Source: Candolleomyces eurysporus (taxonomy: Eukaryota; Basidiomycota; Agaricomycetes; Agaricales; Psathyrellaceae). From it: a stretch of 64,000 nucleotides of DNA. Of the stretch, positions 1-11,125 are shown piece by piece; the stretch's first letter is position 1; every line of letters begins with the position of its first letter. The notes beneath the pieces are model-generated. The model was given only the letters and a program-made list of their open reading frames with translations, searched no databases and was not told the DNA's origin. Both the position numbers and the translations under genes were made by a program. Where the stretch lies: contig JANBPK010000740.1 of the NCBI GenBank assembly GCA_027579435.1, forward strand, positions 62,001-126,000, written 5' to 3'.

Positions 1-1765
1 GATTAGATTCATTGACGGATTCTGCAATAATGCAAAACTTACACGACCAGGAAATTCTTGATCACTAGGTATATTAGTGCAGCTTGTTACCCGTACGCCG
101 GGTGCAAAGAAAGTGACACAACCCCCTACCGAGATCCGAATGAGCCTCACAGGAAATTCGCGAGTTCTATTTTGGTAACTCACCGTAATTCGAACCTTGT
201 CTTGCTGCAGGTGGATCAGACTCAGGGGGAGCAGGTTCGACCCATCGGTTGTTGAACACGTCGGTTGCACCAACAGTGATTACACCTGAGGCACTTCCAG
301 GTGCAAACTCTGATGCGTCGGTGTCGTAGTTTCCCGCTGCAACCTGCAGTTCTCATGCCGTCAGGTAGAGAGGGACGACTGACTGGCCTGGAATACACAC
401 GACGACATGAACTTTGGCCGCCACCAACTATCAGAAAATTTGTATTCATGAGAAACGAGGAGTTGCGAAGAGAGGGATCATTCTACTCACCCGAGTCACA
501 ATATCGTTACATATGTCTGGTTTGTCGACTTCCCTTCTCCATCCCAAACTAATGTTCACAACCGAATTATGATGTGGGCTCCTTCCATGCCTCTCGAATA
601 CCTTCAGGATACAAGCCCCACTGTTCTCCTCGGTCAGACCAACAGTGACCACAGACTAGTGCAGATTATGAACGAGTACTTACAATTCGGACCTTTTTCT
701 GACTTTCACAGGTATGATAGTTGCATCCTTCGTGTTTCTCCCGCAGTCAGACTTTGAAGGAACATCGTCCAGGGTCTACGTACCTTTGCTACCCCCCATC
801 GAGTACCAGCTGCAATTCCACTGAGAGGCAATGTTAGATAAAAAATCATGAAAAACTGGTCTGCTTCCTCACGCAACAAATGTTCCATGCCCATCTTCGT
901 CGTTGGTATCTTCGAGGTTCATCGGCTGCAACCGACGTCCGAATTGATTCTATTGGATGTATGAAGTTATGGGGGTGGTTCTCGCTTATAAGTGCGAAGT
1001 GACATGCTTACATTGTCAACAGCGCCTTCGTCGTATAGTCATTCGTGAGCATGGTCTCAGACAGTGCAAGATCGCTTACCAGTGTCTGATAATGTAGAAA
1101 TCAGTACGCAGTGGAAATTTTGACAGGAAGGTTGAGCACCACCTACCAACGATATAGATATCAACATCTCTCCCCGTCTCTCTCTCATTATCATACACGT
1201 ACTTGAAATTCAAATTGTTTACGATTTCGGGATCGGTCACGCTTGCCTGGGGATCGCGGCTCTGGAGTCGGGAAAGATTCCAACAAGCATCGCTGCAGCG
1301 GTCACCCCAGGAGAATGCATCCGTTCAGTTGATTAGAGGTAGGTAGATATCTGAATGAAGAAGGCTTACCTTTGTTCCACGATCCTCCACAAAATCGCTT
1401 CAGTATCTTCGTTAATGTAAGAAACGTCCCGGCAGTCATTCAATTCCTTGAATACATCCAGTGAAAGTTCCGCTATTGATAAGGTATCCACAGTCAAACT
1501 GTTTTATTCAAGAAATCATCACGCAAGATTCATACAAGTACGCACCGGCATAAGCGTTGATAAACCCAGGCGGAAACTGCTGGTACACTTTAAAGACGTT
1601 TTTCTTTTCGGAGCCTTCGGCTGCACGATTGAACTTGTTCTGGTGATTCTTGACGTGATCGCTGAGGTCGACCTCGTCCTTCAGTCGAATCATGTACTTT
1701 TTTGGTTCCACAGCCGTAGTATCTTCGTTGTCGTCGGCGAAAACGACGCTGGTACCAATGTCCAT
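1..1765 (-). CDS. Subtilisin-like serine protease (S8, proteinase K type), 3' end outside window
   Basis: Endopeptidase with an N-terminal I9 inhibitor propeptide (KYMIRLKDEVDL, then FINAYA) followed by the S8 catalytic domain. Exons read from the sequence: 1546-1765, 1370-1472, 1147-1292, 1080-1085, 1012-1025, 873-949, 784-820, 684-727, then less certain ones to the left edge. Landmarks: WNLSRLQSRDP at the start of the mature domain, catalytic Asp in VDIYIVDTG, catalytic His in DGHGTFVAG, the substrate-groove stretch VVNISLGW, and VAAGNYDTDASEFAPGSASG with the oxyanion Asn. The catalytic Ser exon lies beyond base 1. ATG 1765 was chosen because a TATA-like TATTTATA lies about 90 bases upstream; from this start there is no obvious signal peptide, so the enzyme may be intracellular or lack a mapped first exon. 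The exon join near 650-690 is uncertain. Confidence 0.87.
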
Positions 1766-2556
1766 CTTGTCGGAACTTGAGGGTGGCTGCTAGTGAGATA
1801 AATGTTGGAAGGTTTTTTTTTGATGGTTTGGATGAAGAATGACAGTCAAGTATAAATATCCAATGCGAATGCGCCCAAGGGCCAGAAGTCGTCCATCTCG
1901 ACCTTCGAGAAGAGCCACTGGCTTGGCGAGACAATCCCAGCTGCAATGCTGAGAGAGTGATGGCTATCACTTGAATGTACCCCAGAAGATCCGACTTGAG
2001 TTTTGTGAGGTCGGGGTTTCTAAGAATAGGGAGACTAGGCCAGACCAGAAAGAGAGTGAACAGGCAGGCTCTCAGTAGAACGATGAAGCTCCGAGTTCAA
2101 GGATTAGACTGGGCTATACAGCCATGTTAACTATGCGAAGGAGCGTCGCATTCAGAACCGTGCAATGGGTGTAAAACAAAAGAAAACCCTCGAAGGAACC
2201 ACACAGATCTATTCGGCCGCTTCCGGATACATTTCCCGCGTTTTATTCACTCGAGATGGTTCGAGATCGAACTCACGCACTTCGATCCGTTCAAAGCATC
2301 CCTTTTCACCGGATCCACAAGACAATTTCAAATCTCCATTGAAAGCGTCTTCAAATCGTAAATGTAGCAAGGAACTTGGAAAAGCTCCTTTGACAACGAT
2401 CTCGAACGTCAGTAGGCTATAGCCAGGGTTGACGAGACTGTGCACCTCTAAGATAAAACGTCTGAGGCTCAGAGAGCCAAGGCCAACTCGCAGAAACCTC
2501 TACAAGTTTAACAATCTCGCATTTGATCTGATCGTAGCGACATCTCATACACTGCA
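1766..2556. other. Divergent intergenic region
   Basis: Lies between two divergently transcribed genes. A TATA-like tataaatatc on + at 1851-1860 fits the minus-strand subtilase. Short ORFs at 2165-2445 exist on both strands but show no family features. No RNA gene or repeat seen. Confidence 0.5.
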
Positions 2557-3636
2557 ATGGGTGCAGCCGTCTCAGCCTTCCGTAATGCCATCACTGAGCC
2601 CGACAAGGAGGCCAAAGCACGATTGCTAGAGCAGCTCGCTTTCTTGGTCAAGTCAGCCAATAGCAAGTTGGACAAATATCAGGGTGAGCTGGAAGAGTGA
2701 GCACATCTCCTTGCCCCTTCTGATAGTTGCCTCGTCTTCTGTTACTGACGATCCGCAGCATGTTTCAAGACCCCGAGAGTGTGCAGAAGAAAATGATCCC
2801 GGGTCTCCGAGCGATGCGGTGGGAAAGGGGATACCGGGTCAATGTCGATAGCAAGACAAGCGAAGGAGGATTGAGTGAGGTCGTCGATTCGTTCTTTGGA
2901 CTTGTACAGGATGGGGTGACACCCACCGATAAGGATACAAAGAATAAGGCCATTATTAATGGGTTCAAGGTACGCTCAGCCCCCCAACTCTGGTGCGTCC
3001 TTTGCTTTCCGCATCGCTCATCCACCATGCTGTGAGTTTTTAGAAAATTGTTTCAGGGGCTTTGACCGCGATACTTGGGAATAACCACGCTGGGGAACAA
3101 GAGGAACAGAAATTCTTCATTTTTATGGAGCACAATGCTATCATTCGAATTGATGTCAAGGTTAGTCACTACCTTTTCAAGGTGGTCTTCCGCTCATATT
3201 CTACCAGATTTGGCGATACAACTTCAGTGGGAAAGGTGTGATGGCGAATGCCGAGAACGTATTTTGCTGTACGTATACCCCAGCCCGATCGGTGTTCAAG
3301 TCTACCTGAGCTGAGTTATTCTCTCTCTCATAGATNATTTTCTGCACCTCTGTCGTCGACTCCGCTAAACTCCAACGCGACGAACTCGTCTACTTACTAA
3401 GCGAGTACGCAGGAGATGAGGACGTCAATGCATATGTGGACCAGCTACTGCAAGTTTGGACTTCCATTAACAAGATGCACTCGTTCGTCCAGACCAGAGC
3501 GTTCGAGCTCGCAGCTGCAAATTCTCACACGTTGGCGTTGCTCAGTCCCCCGAAAAATTATGACGAAGAGGGCGAGCGACAGTTAGAAGGGAGGAAGTCG
3601 CTTTCGATGTCACCCGAAAGGAAGGAGTATCATTAG
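2557..3636 (+). CDS. Conserved hypothetical intracellular protein, about 273 aa
   Basis: I do not recognise a named domain. Five exons: 2557-2696, 2759-2969, 3044-3160, 3208-3268, 3334-3636. All junctions are GT-AG and the phases agree if the N at 3336 is treated as a spurious base; TAT then completes the codon split by the GTACGT donor. The N-terminus (AAVSAFRNAITEPDKEA) is helical and charged. The middle has a dense beta-like stretch (KFFIFMEHNAIIRIDVKIW) and the C-terminus is helical (VDQLLQVWTSINKMHSFVQ) with a short charged tail. There is no signal peptide or membrane segment. Coding character is strong because four introns interrupt a continuous reading frame. Confidence 0.72.
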
Positions 3637-4146
3637 GAGGGTGTTTCTGCCAGCATTTTTCCCGGATGTCTATTGTTATACGCGATTTGTAAATAGCCAA
3701 TAGTTCTTTCCTGACTGGCCGTATCCACATATATCAAGAGAGACAGAGCGAGCCTGGTACGCTGACAGGTCTCGACAATTCAAACGGTTGGAAGCTTGGT
3801 TTCTGACGGAGACTGCTGGCAAACAAAACGGCGCTGATTGTAGTTCATGATCGGGACTTAGCGCCGTCACTACATATCTACTCTAGCTTTCGCCCTTTCG
3901 GTCTATTCGGAACGACTCCATGACCAAGCCCAATTGGACTCGAAAAAATTGGGAACCGCTCTAGGTAGCTGTCACTACTCCTCGACGTTGGAAATATTTC
4001 ATAGTTGATTCGGCATAACAACTCTCGAAGTTAGGCCCCACCGCTCAACTGTCATCTTCGCCTCGAGTCCGACAACCATGCAAAGCGGAATCCTTCCTAG
4101 TACCGAAGCAAGCAGTGTCATCACACACTCTCTGGCGCCCTAGAGC
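3637..4146. other. Intergenic, convergent 3' ends
   Basis: Space between two convergent genes; no ORF, RNA gene or repeat that I can support. Confidence 0.5.
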
Positions 4147-5072
4147 CTAAGCCAAATCCGTCTCCTTCGCTGCGAACTGCCTCTTCCTCACCTTCAACCC
4201 CTCCGCCTCCCTCTCTGCCTTGACGCCACGCGGAATGCGAGTTAAAATCGGCGGGACGGTCTTCGTCGTAGTTGTACTGGTACTGGTACTGGTATACGAA
4301 GGATTCGGCACACAAGCGCACCACTGACACCCGTCCTTGATGAACCCGCTATACGTCTGCTGTGGATAATTGCACCAACAGTCCACGACGGGGCAGAGCT
4401 TGCAAGTACACGTAGCGCATTGGGTGCTGGTCGGATTGAACGTTGTTGCCGGGACTGAGTGGGTGCTCCAGTAAGCTCCGGTGCATGTTGGGCAGGTGAC
4501 GCTAGCTGGGCACGTCGTCGGTGGCGTAGGCAGAGTCGGGGTCGGAGGCACGATCGTTGGTGTTGAGATTGGTGTTACGCAGCCACATTGGTGGCATGCG
4601 TAGGAAGAGGGACGGGTTAGAGTCTGTATTTGGCCTGTGGGGCAGCCTGCACAGCTGTAGACCGGGCATGGGGCGCACTGGGAATAATCTGTGCAAGCGA
4701 TGCGTCATGCTAGTTGACCTAGATGTAGTGCATACGTACCCTTGTTGATGGAGGAACAGGTGGCGGCTGGGTAGTCCGAGCTTACGGTGTCTTTTGAGCA
4801 TGGACACATATTATGTTGGCTGGATACCAGCAGTAGGTACTCACTTTGCGCATACGGTTGGACCGGTATACCCACTTCCTCCACCTTTCAGGTATCGTAG
4901 GTTAGCGGCTCTCGTTTCCCTATAGTAATAGGGAGGACTCACATTGTCCATATAGCGGTACACCTGAACCTGAATGTGTTGGAGCGGCAGTGATGGTCGG
5001 CACGGGAGTTGTAATAATCTGGGCTACCACACGCGTCACCGAAAATCCTGCAAGCAGCAAAAGATTTATCAT
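4147..5072 (-). CDS. Secreted CBM1 protein with Cys-rich C-terminal region
   Basis: Extracellular protein that probably binds cellulose. Exons: 4943-5072, 4845-4884, 4740-4766, 4147-4688. MINLLLLAGFSVTRVVA is a clear signal peptide. It is followed by a Pro/Thr linker and a fungal cellulose-binding module: YGQCGGSGYTGPTVCA, then TCSSINKDYSQC, with the four CBM1 cysteines at normal spacing. The rest, about 170 residues, is rich in CxxC and CxC pairs (CPVYSCAGCP, CHQCGCV, CATCTCKLC) with Pro/Thr spacers, and ends in a basic stretch (KVRKRQ). The join of exons 2 and 3 is one base out of phase; reading AAA at 4845-4847 as AA restores the CBM1 spacing exactly. No catalytic domain is visible, so it may be an adhesin or cell-wall protein. 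Confidence 0.78.
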
Positions 5073-5800
5073 CGTCGCTCGTCGCTATGTATTTGAGTGT
5101 GGGGCTATGTGCAGGAATTTCGAAATCAAGGAAGGGAATCAAGAAATTTAAGGAAAATCCGAGGACAAGTTTATCCGACAATCCCTGCTTCTTTCGCCGC
5201 ATTGTGCTCCACCCGCCACCTCCAATGACAACACATCCGCCAAGGGAGCATCTTGTGACTGGCCAGGCCTTTCACGATCTCCTCTCGCTTCTATTACTCG
5301 GAGTCGGTGTCGGTGTCGGTGTGAATATGTAGACGTCTCACTGTATGTCCTCCCCTTTTTTGGTTAGGAACTTATTTTAATTTACCTCACTTAAACGCCG
5401 TTTTTCCTGAAGCATGCATGGAACTCAGGTGTAGGTGGGTAACCATGTATAGGGACCCTTCCTCTGGCAGGTGACACAGCTGCCATTCACCGAGTCCAGG
5501 GGTACTGCAAATGGAAGGTTCACGGACCATCGACCCAGGCAAAAAGAATGAAAATTGAAAAATAATCATAATGTACAACTCTGGGCCTCGAGGTCCATCT
5601 GCTGAGGAGCCTTGCCTGCTTTGTGATATAATCGGCGAAACGCCATCTCGTTATCATACGTTCGGCGTGACCAAAACACTCCAGGTGCAATCCAGGTAGC
5701 TGATCCCAAACGACGCAGAATGGAACGGCTCCATAATCTACACCCTGGCTTGCAACGATACCAGGGGCACTAAAGATGAACAATAAAGGAAGACTGAGTT
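5073..5800. other. Intergenic with possible secreted-protein remnant
   Basis: A ggtgtc-type hexamer microsatellite lies near 5300-5325. On the minus strand at about 5520-5817 an open frame begins with a hydrophobic, signal-like run (LSLPLLFIFSAPGIVA) but has no ATG, and other frames show coding-like pieces (NEMAFRRLYHKAGKAPQQ). It could be a degraded small secreted-protein gene; I would not call a product. Confidence 0.3.
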
Positions 5801-7636
5801 TCAGTTCAAGGCTTGGAGAAGATTAAGGACTGTACGCACTGAACGGTGAAATCCCTGGAAGACATACCAGAGGGAATCAGTCCGCTTGTGTTTGACGGCC
5901 AACGACACCCACCAATCAGCGCTGGGTGGCGTATGAAGGACCTTGGAGTGTGCGATGCCCACATGTGCAACCTCCAGACATGGAAAGAAGACCAGGAACT
6001 TGAGGAAGCTTTCCGGGTATGAAAACTGGGTGTCACAACCCCCTTCAATACCATAGCATGAGATTTGTACCGTTGAAGAGAAACATAGGATGAAGCAGAA
6101 TCAAACTCACTCGCACACACCCGAACAAATGCATCCCAGATGAGCACGCGTCTTTCACTCTCTTCAACATACAGTTTCCCGCAACGGCCAGGGTCCTCGA
6201 GGAAGTCGAACAGCGATTTGTGATAAAAGCCGTATTTGGTACTCGTCTGGTCGCTGTGAGGTGGAATCTGAATCAATGAGTGAAGGGTTCCAAGCAAGTG
6301 CTCTGCCTCGTTGCTCTCTGGGTCCGTTTGCAGGAGCATGTTTATGTTGAAAGCCGAGGCAACCGTATACCTAGGCTTGATCAGCTTGATTGCGTGAACC
6401 CACCGTACCGAAAGAGGAGGATCTGGACTAGACCCCAATATGTGCATGTACAATGTATCCAATTGTTGAAGTGGGTTTGAACTTGTTTTCCGAGTGGCTT
6501 CCATCTTCAAAATAGCCTCTAGCAACGCCTTCGGAGCCTCTCGATGACCCGTGTCGAACAGCCGGATGACCGTTGCGGCATAGATGAACTGACCCGACGC
6601 ATACTCCACCAAAGTCCGAATCGTTCCTGGGGGCAGCCATGACAGAGGAAAGTTGTAACGGCGACGAATGAGATCGAACTGGGCTTCCAAAAAGAGTGTG
6701 ATATCGGCGTCGGCATTGTGCTCTACATTCAAATCGAGCTTCTGGGCAAAGGAAGGGGGATTTATTTCGGGGTCGAAGAATTCGCGAAATACGCGCTCAG
6801 GACGGCTGGCGACGAGGATACGAAAGGGAAAATGTGGATTCAGTGACGCTGCTTGAAGAACTTGGAGGATCTCCAGCTGGTCTTGCGCGTTCGTTCGTGT
6901 AGGCGTGGCCCGTGGGACTGTGCTCTTGGTATCGTGGTATTGTTCAGCCTCGCATTCGTCTAGGCCGTCGACGATGATGGCTCCCCGCAGCTCTGGCCCT
7001 TCGCATTGACAAACGACTTCCCGGAGAGGGGCCAAAACGAGAACTTCCATCTGTATGTGCAGATTCTTCTCGAGAACGTCCGGGTTCTTCTCCATAGCAG
7101 CGGAAATGGCATTCTTCAAATCCTCTCGGCGCTGGGCCAGTTGGTGTGCGATGGTTGTGACGAAGGCAGTCTTCCGGCGCCTGCCAATGGACGCTGACCA
7201 GGATGCAAAGAAGAATGTCGCGCCCAAAAGACCGTCCTCTGCGCAGCGATCTGCTAGTGATCCCATAACGGCTGTCTTCCCAGTGCCTGCAGGCCCCGTC
7301 ACCCATTTAATCTTCTTCGGCTGCTCCAATTCTCCGTCACCCTCCACAATCCAGCGGTACAAGTTGTTTTGGACAGCAACTCGCGTCTCTGGATGGCATT
7401 TGGGGGCATCACAGCGCTCAGCCGAGTCATGGATGGCGCCTGCTGCAATCCGAGCCTTGAGTTCTATGTCTTGCGGTAAGAATCGATTGAGACGCTCAGC
7501 TACAGCTCTGTGAGCCAGACTCACTGCTCAGTGGATCTGCTGAGGGATTCACATTGACAGAGTTGTCATTGTAGTTGAAGTTGTATTTGTCGATCTGGAC
7601 ATTGCGGGCTTTGTTGAAGTTGTTGATGGTGGCCAT
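5801..7636 (-). CDS. NACHT-domain NTPase (fungal NLR-like STAND protein)
   Basis: Signal-transducing NTPase of the kind linked in fungi to self/non-self recognition. Walker A is GPAGTGKTAV and Walker B is AIIVDGLDEC, followed by the sensor segment FRILVASRPERVFREFF; the Agaricomycete hallmark IHDSAERCDAPKCHPETR precedes the P-loop. ATG 7636 gives a short Asn-rich leader (MATINNFNKARNVQIDKYN) with no known effector domain. Between about 7506 and 7524 the frame shifts by one: either a 19-base GTGAGT...AG intron, unusually short, or an indel. Near the 3' end a GTGAGT intron of about 55 bases (roughly 6060-6110) moves the frame into VSLAVKHKRTDSLW and stop 5801; read without it the protein ends out of frame at 5806. 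No C-terminal WD40, TPR or ankyrin repeats are present, so the sensor part is short or absent. Confidence 0.85.
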
Positions 7637-10600
7637 GGGGCGGTCGAAGTGAAGGAAGAAATGAGGCTGGACTGACCATGTTCCCGCAGCCTGAATCGCT
7701 TAATATTGTCCACCTCATGTGTTTGTGATTTGTTTGTCGAGCACCTATGCATCGCTCATCTGACTCAGGGGACATGCAAAAAGGGGTGGGAAGCCTTATT
7801 TTGAACAGGCCTGTGTTGTCGACAAAACCCGAGATAAGGGCTGAACTGAGCCTGGCACACGAGAAAGACGAGGGGTGACGAAAAGAAAATATTCCTTTCG
7901 CTGACCAGAGAAGGGACGCGTTGTTTGGTTACCTCGAGTGACCAAACAAGCGGACCGGAGGTCGCCCTGGATCGCCGATGCGTTCTCGATTTCCACTGTG
8001 ATTTCTTTCTCAGCTCCGTCCCTACTTTCGCTCGTCATCGTCCCAGCATATTCGTGTCTCAGGTTGCACAGCAGCATTTGACACCGCCGCGGCGGGCCGA
8101 TTCCCACTCATTCAATTCTGGTTCTCCCTTGCAGGCCCCAGTGCTCCGTCCATCTAAGCATCTCCGACAAACTCATCCTCTCCAACCTCATCCCCTATCC
8201 GCAGGTCGTTCGGAGTGCTAATGTGATGAAGGAGGTGCCTGGGGAGGCTTCGGAGTTGATTTGAGGATGGTTGGTAGAGGGGGTGCGGCCGAAGCAGGAA
8301 GGATTAGGTTTTTAAAGACAGAAGAAGCGGAAGAGGAGGAAGGGATCGACTTTCTATACATACCGATTCCATATACTCCCTCTACACCCTGTCCAACTCC
8401 CTATCCTTACCCCCGCATTCTCAGATTCTCGTGGAAGATCGGTCTCAACGATATCCCCGGTTTCACTTACGCCTTTGAGTGCGCTGCCGCACCTATCATT
8501 GAGCCAAAGCAAATCAGGATTATCGAAGCTTGAAGCGACCTGTTACCCACTATTTCATTTACCAAGCACCTCGCTCTGTTCTTGGATGGCCATCGACCTT
8601 CGTCAAACGTCTAGCCATGGTTCCCAGTTGAAGCAACTTGTCTGCCTCGCACCTCAGTCAAACTGCGAGCGGTGGATGCTTGAACTTTCTGATGGATGGT
8701 TACGTTTCGATGACGAGATTTTGAAGCCCTCAGCCTCAGCATTGACGGAAATGCTGAAGGCCGTTCAGATTCTTCAGAAGGGGTTTCCATGCCTCAAACA
8801 CACCTTGAAATTCACGACTCACAGTACGACTGGCTCTCTCAACCGAATAGGTCTCCGGAAGATATGGGTAGGTTTCATAGATTCAAGTCATCCTCTCAAG
8901 TATACTTGAGCTAGGAGTTGCTCTTGAGGCTGAAGAGGGTTTGAGACGGAAAAGGCTTATACCCGTCTCCGCCGGTTCTCTTATGAAGGCACGCCCAAGG
9001 CTGATTAGATCCGGCAGGTCAGTGCATTCCATAGGAATGTGCTCAGGCGCCTCGACTATTCGTGTGCAGAAACGGCATTTTCTCTGCCCGTGGCTTGGGT
9101 GTGTACATGTCTGAGCACTTTGATGGATAGCGGATCATATTAACGTTCGAGGTTGCAATTCCTGCAATCGCTCGTCTGTGCTACAAGTTGGCTACGGTCA
9201 GATATTGTCTGAGCAACATTGCTACTTCTCTGGAGGGATCCCCAATTTCCCAGTCTGCCTCCAAGTACAGCTTTTATGAGCCCCTCTGACTCCTCGCAGC
9301 TCTAGAGGGCACCGTTTCTACATTTTTAGAGCAAAGGTATCCGGAGGTACCGTTAAGTGCGCTCATTTTGGTCTACGGTTCTCGGGAAAACAGAATGGAA
9401 CCCTTGCGTTCTGAGAGCGTACATGGATTTGCTCTCTACTACGCACAAAGTCTGATGTATAACCAACAGTCCGGCTATCTTCCTTCTATCATATATGACT
9501 GATGGGCCACTCCTTTATTTTGTTTCATCTGCCGGGATGACCGTGACCGCTTGGTGTTTCAATATTTCGCTTTCTTTCCTGTGGCTGAGTCCTGATATCC
9601 TCCTACTCCTGCNTGCAAAACGCTTCTTTCGTTCTAACCCCTGTTCGCAAGCTGCTGCTCGAGCTTGATAAATCAAGTTGGCGTCTGCACGACTGAGCGC
9701 TGAGATTGGGTTCACATAGATAAGTACTATTCAACGAATCGCATAAGGGTCTACACAACTCCGAATCTCCTTTAACACTATTCCACGCAACTTGCCGCGT
9801 AATTACTCGACAATCCGCGCAGCACATTGTCTCGCAGTTCTACTGAGTTTATCAACAAATATTTATTTTGTAAACCACTTGATTTATTCACTTACGCTCT
9901 CTGTGAAGCAGTTTAATAGGCACTTCCATGGCCGCTTGCTGAGTCGGGAGGCGCAACGTGCATATCGAAGCCACCAGGCTCTCCTGGAGAGTTGGATGAA
10001 CCAGTCAAATCAATGATTCCCAAAAAGCAGCAGCCACAGAAACTCACTCAAATTCAGGTCTTGGTAAAGCGGTGGGAGGTGAGCGAGAGAGTCTACTAAT
10101 TCTGCATAAAACAGCATAGCCGAGAGGGCTACCAGAGACTGTCGCGACTTGAAGGCAAGAAGGGCGGAGGAGCCTCACTGAAGCGAGCCTGCTGAGCATG
10201 GTGACTATGCGTCTGGGTAAATTCTGAGTGCGTTCTGGAGAAGAATCAGGGTTATGGTAGCCTCTTGATACCATGGCCATCCACAGCACCAATATGGAGA
10301 GCACGCGGGACACAACAAGAAACTTGATGCATTTCTCGCTTCTTCCAGAGCATCATTTACTTTTTTTGATTCGTAGCAAAGGAAGAGCGATACAAAGCCT
10401 TGCGAAGCATATTCTGGGACTCTTCGGATCGGATTGAGATATTGCTGTGTTCCTCATGGTGAGCATTCTATTCATTTACCCTTCAGCTGTTCTCCATTTG
10501 TCACTCTTACGTTGAATGCACGTATTCATCCTTGTCCGAAGCTCATCCAGACTCAGACTACGCTGTGGTGAGTGACTGAACGCTCGAACAGAGCTGCCGT

Positions 10601-11028
10601 TTCTGATCGAGTAAGTTAACGCCTCTTCGTCGGTTTCAAAATTGTGTCTCACTGCTTGCAGTTTGATACATTCGGACTCAATTTCGAGCCTGACATGCGG
10701 GGACGAAAAGCAGTGTTCATTCACTACTTCGCCGTAGTGGGTGGCGAGTATCGTAAAACATGAGCGCGTTGTGGACACCCATTGAATCATTCCGGGGATC
10801 GCAGTAGTATGTTGTTCGAGGTACTATGCAACCATCACGTTCCAAGTCCGAGCGCTCGATGCGGATATACCCTGGATATTATGGCTTGTGGATGCACGCG
10901 CTCATTGATCTGGCGATGGCGGCCACGAATATTTGTGTGTACCCGCTGAAGGCGCCCAGTGCCCGCGGGTTCCCCGGCGCTTCCCTTCGAAGTATAAAAC
11001 GACTCGCTTAGACGAAGAGTGTTTCTGT
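7637..11028. other. Gene-poor region, possible degraded gene at 8.1-8.9 kb
   Basis: About 3.4 kb with no gene I can support. On + at 8420-8910 an open frame has a leucine-rich look (LSALPHLSLSQSKSGL, ALTEMLKAVQILQKG), reminiscent of F-box LRR tails, but has no F-box, start or consistent splicing, so at most it is a remnant. A 104-codon minus ORF at 10476-10790 shows no recognisable domain. One N lies at 9613. Confidence 0.35.
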
Positions 11029-11040
11029 AGAGCTGGTCTC
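10993..11040 (+). promoter_or_regulatory. Promoter of family gene A: TATA box and shared initiator block
   Basis: TATAAAA at 10993-10999 is followed by AGAGCTGGTCTC at 11029-11040. The same block follows the TATA elements of paralogs B, C and D. Confidence 0.55.
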
Positions 11041-11125
11041 TTTTCTACACTCCCAAACAAAGTCTTTCCGCCACTGGTTGGCATTCAATTCATTTCCCCC
11101 CAATTCACGCTCAACTTTGATCACC

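Noticed and set aside
7796..8221. Overlapping ORFs on both strands
   Set aside because: Neither shows features of a protein family; the region probably lies in NACHT gene flanks.
10476..10790. 104-codon minus ORF
   Set aside because: Open, but no domain or signal peptide and no supporting exons; too weak to call.
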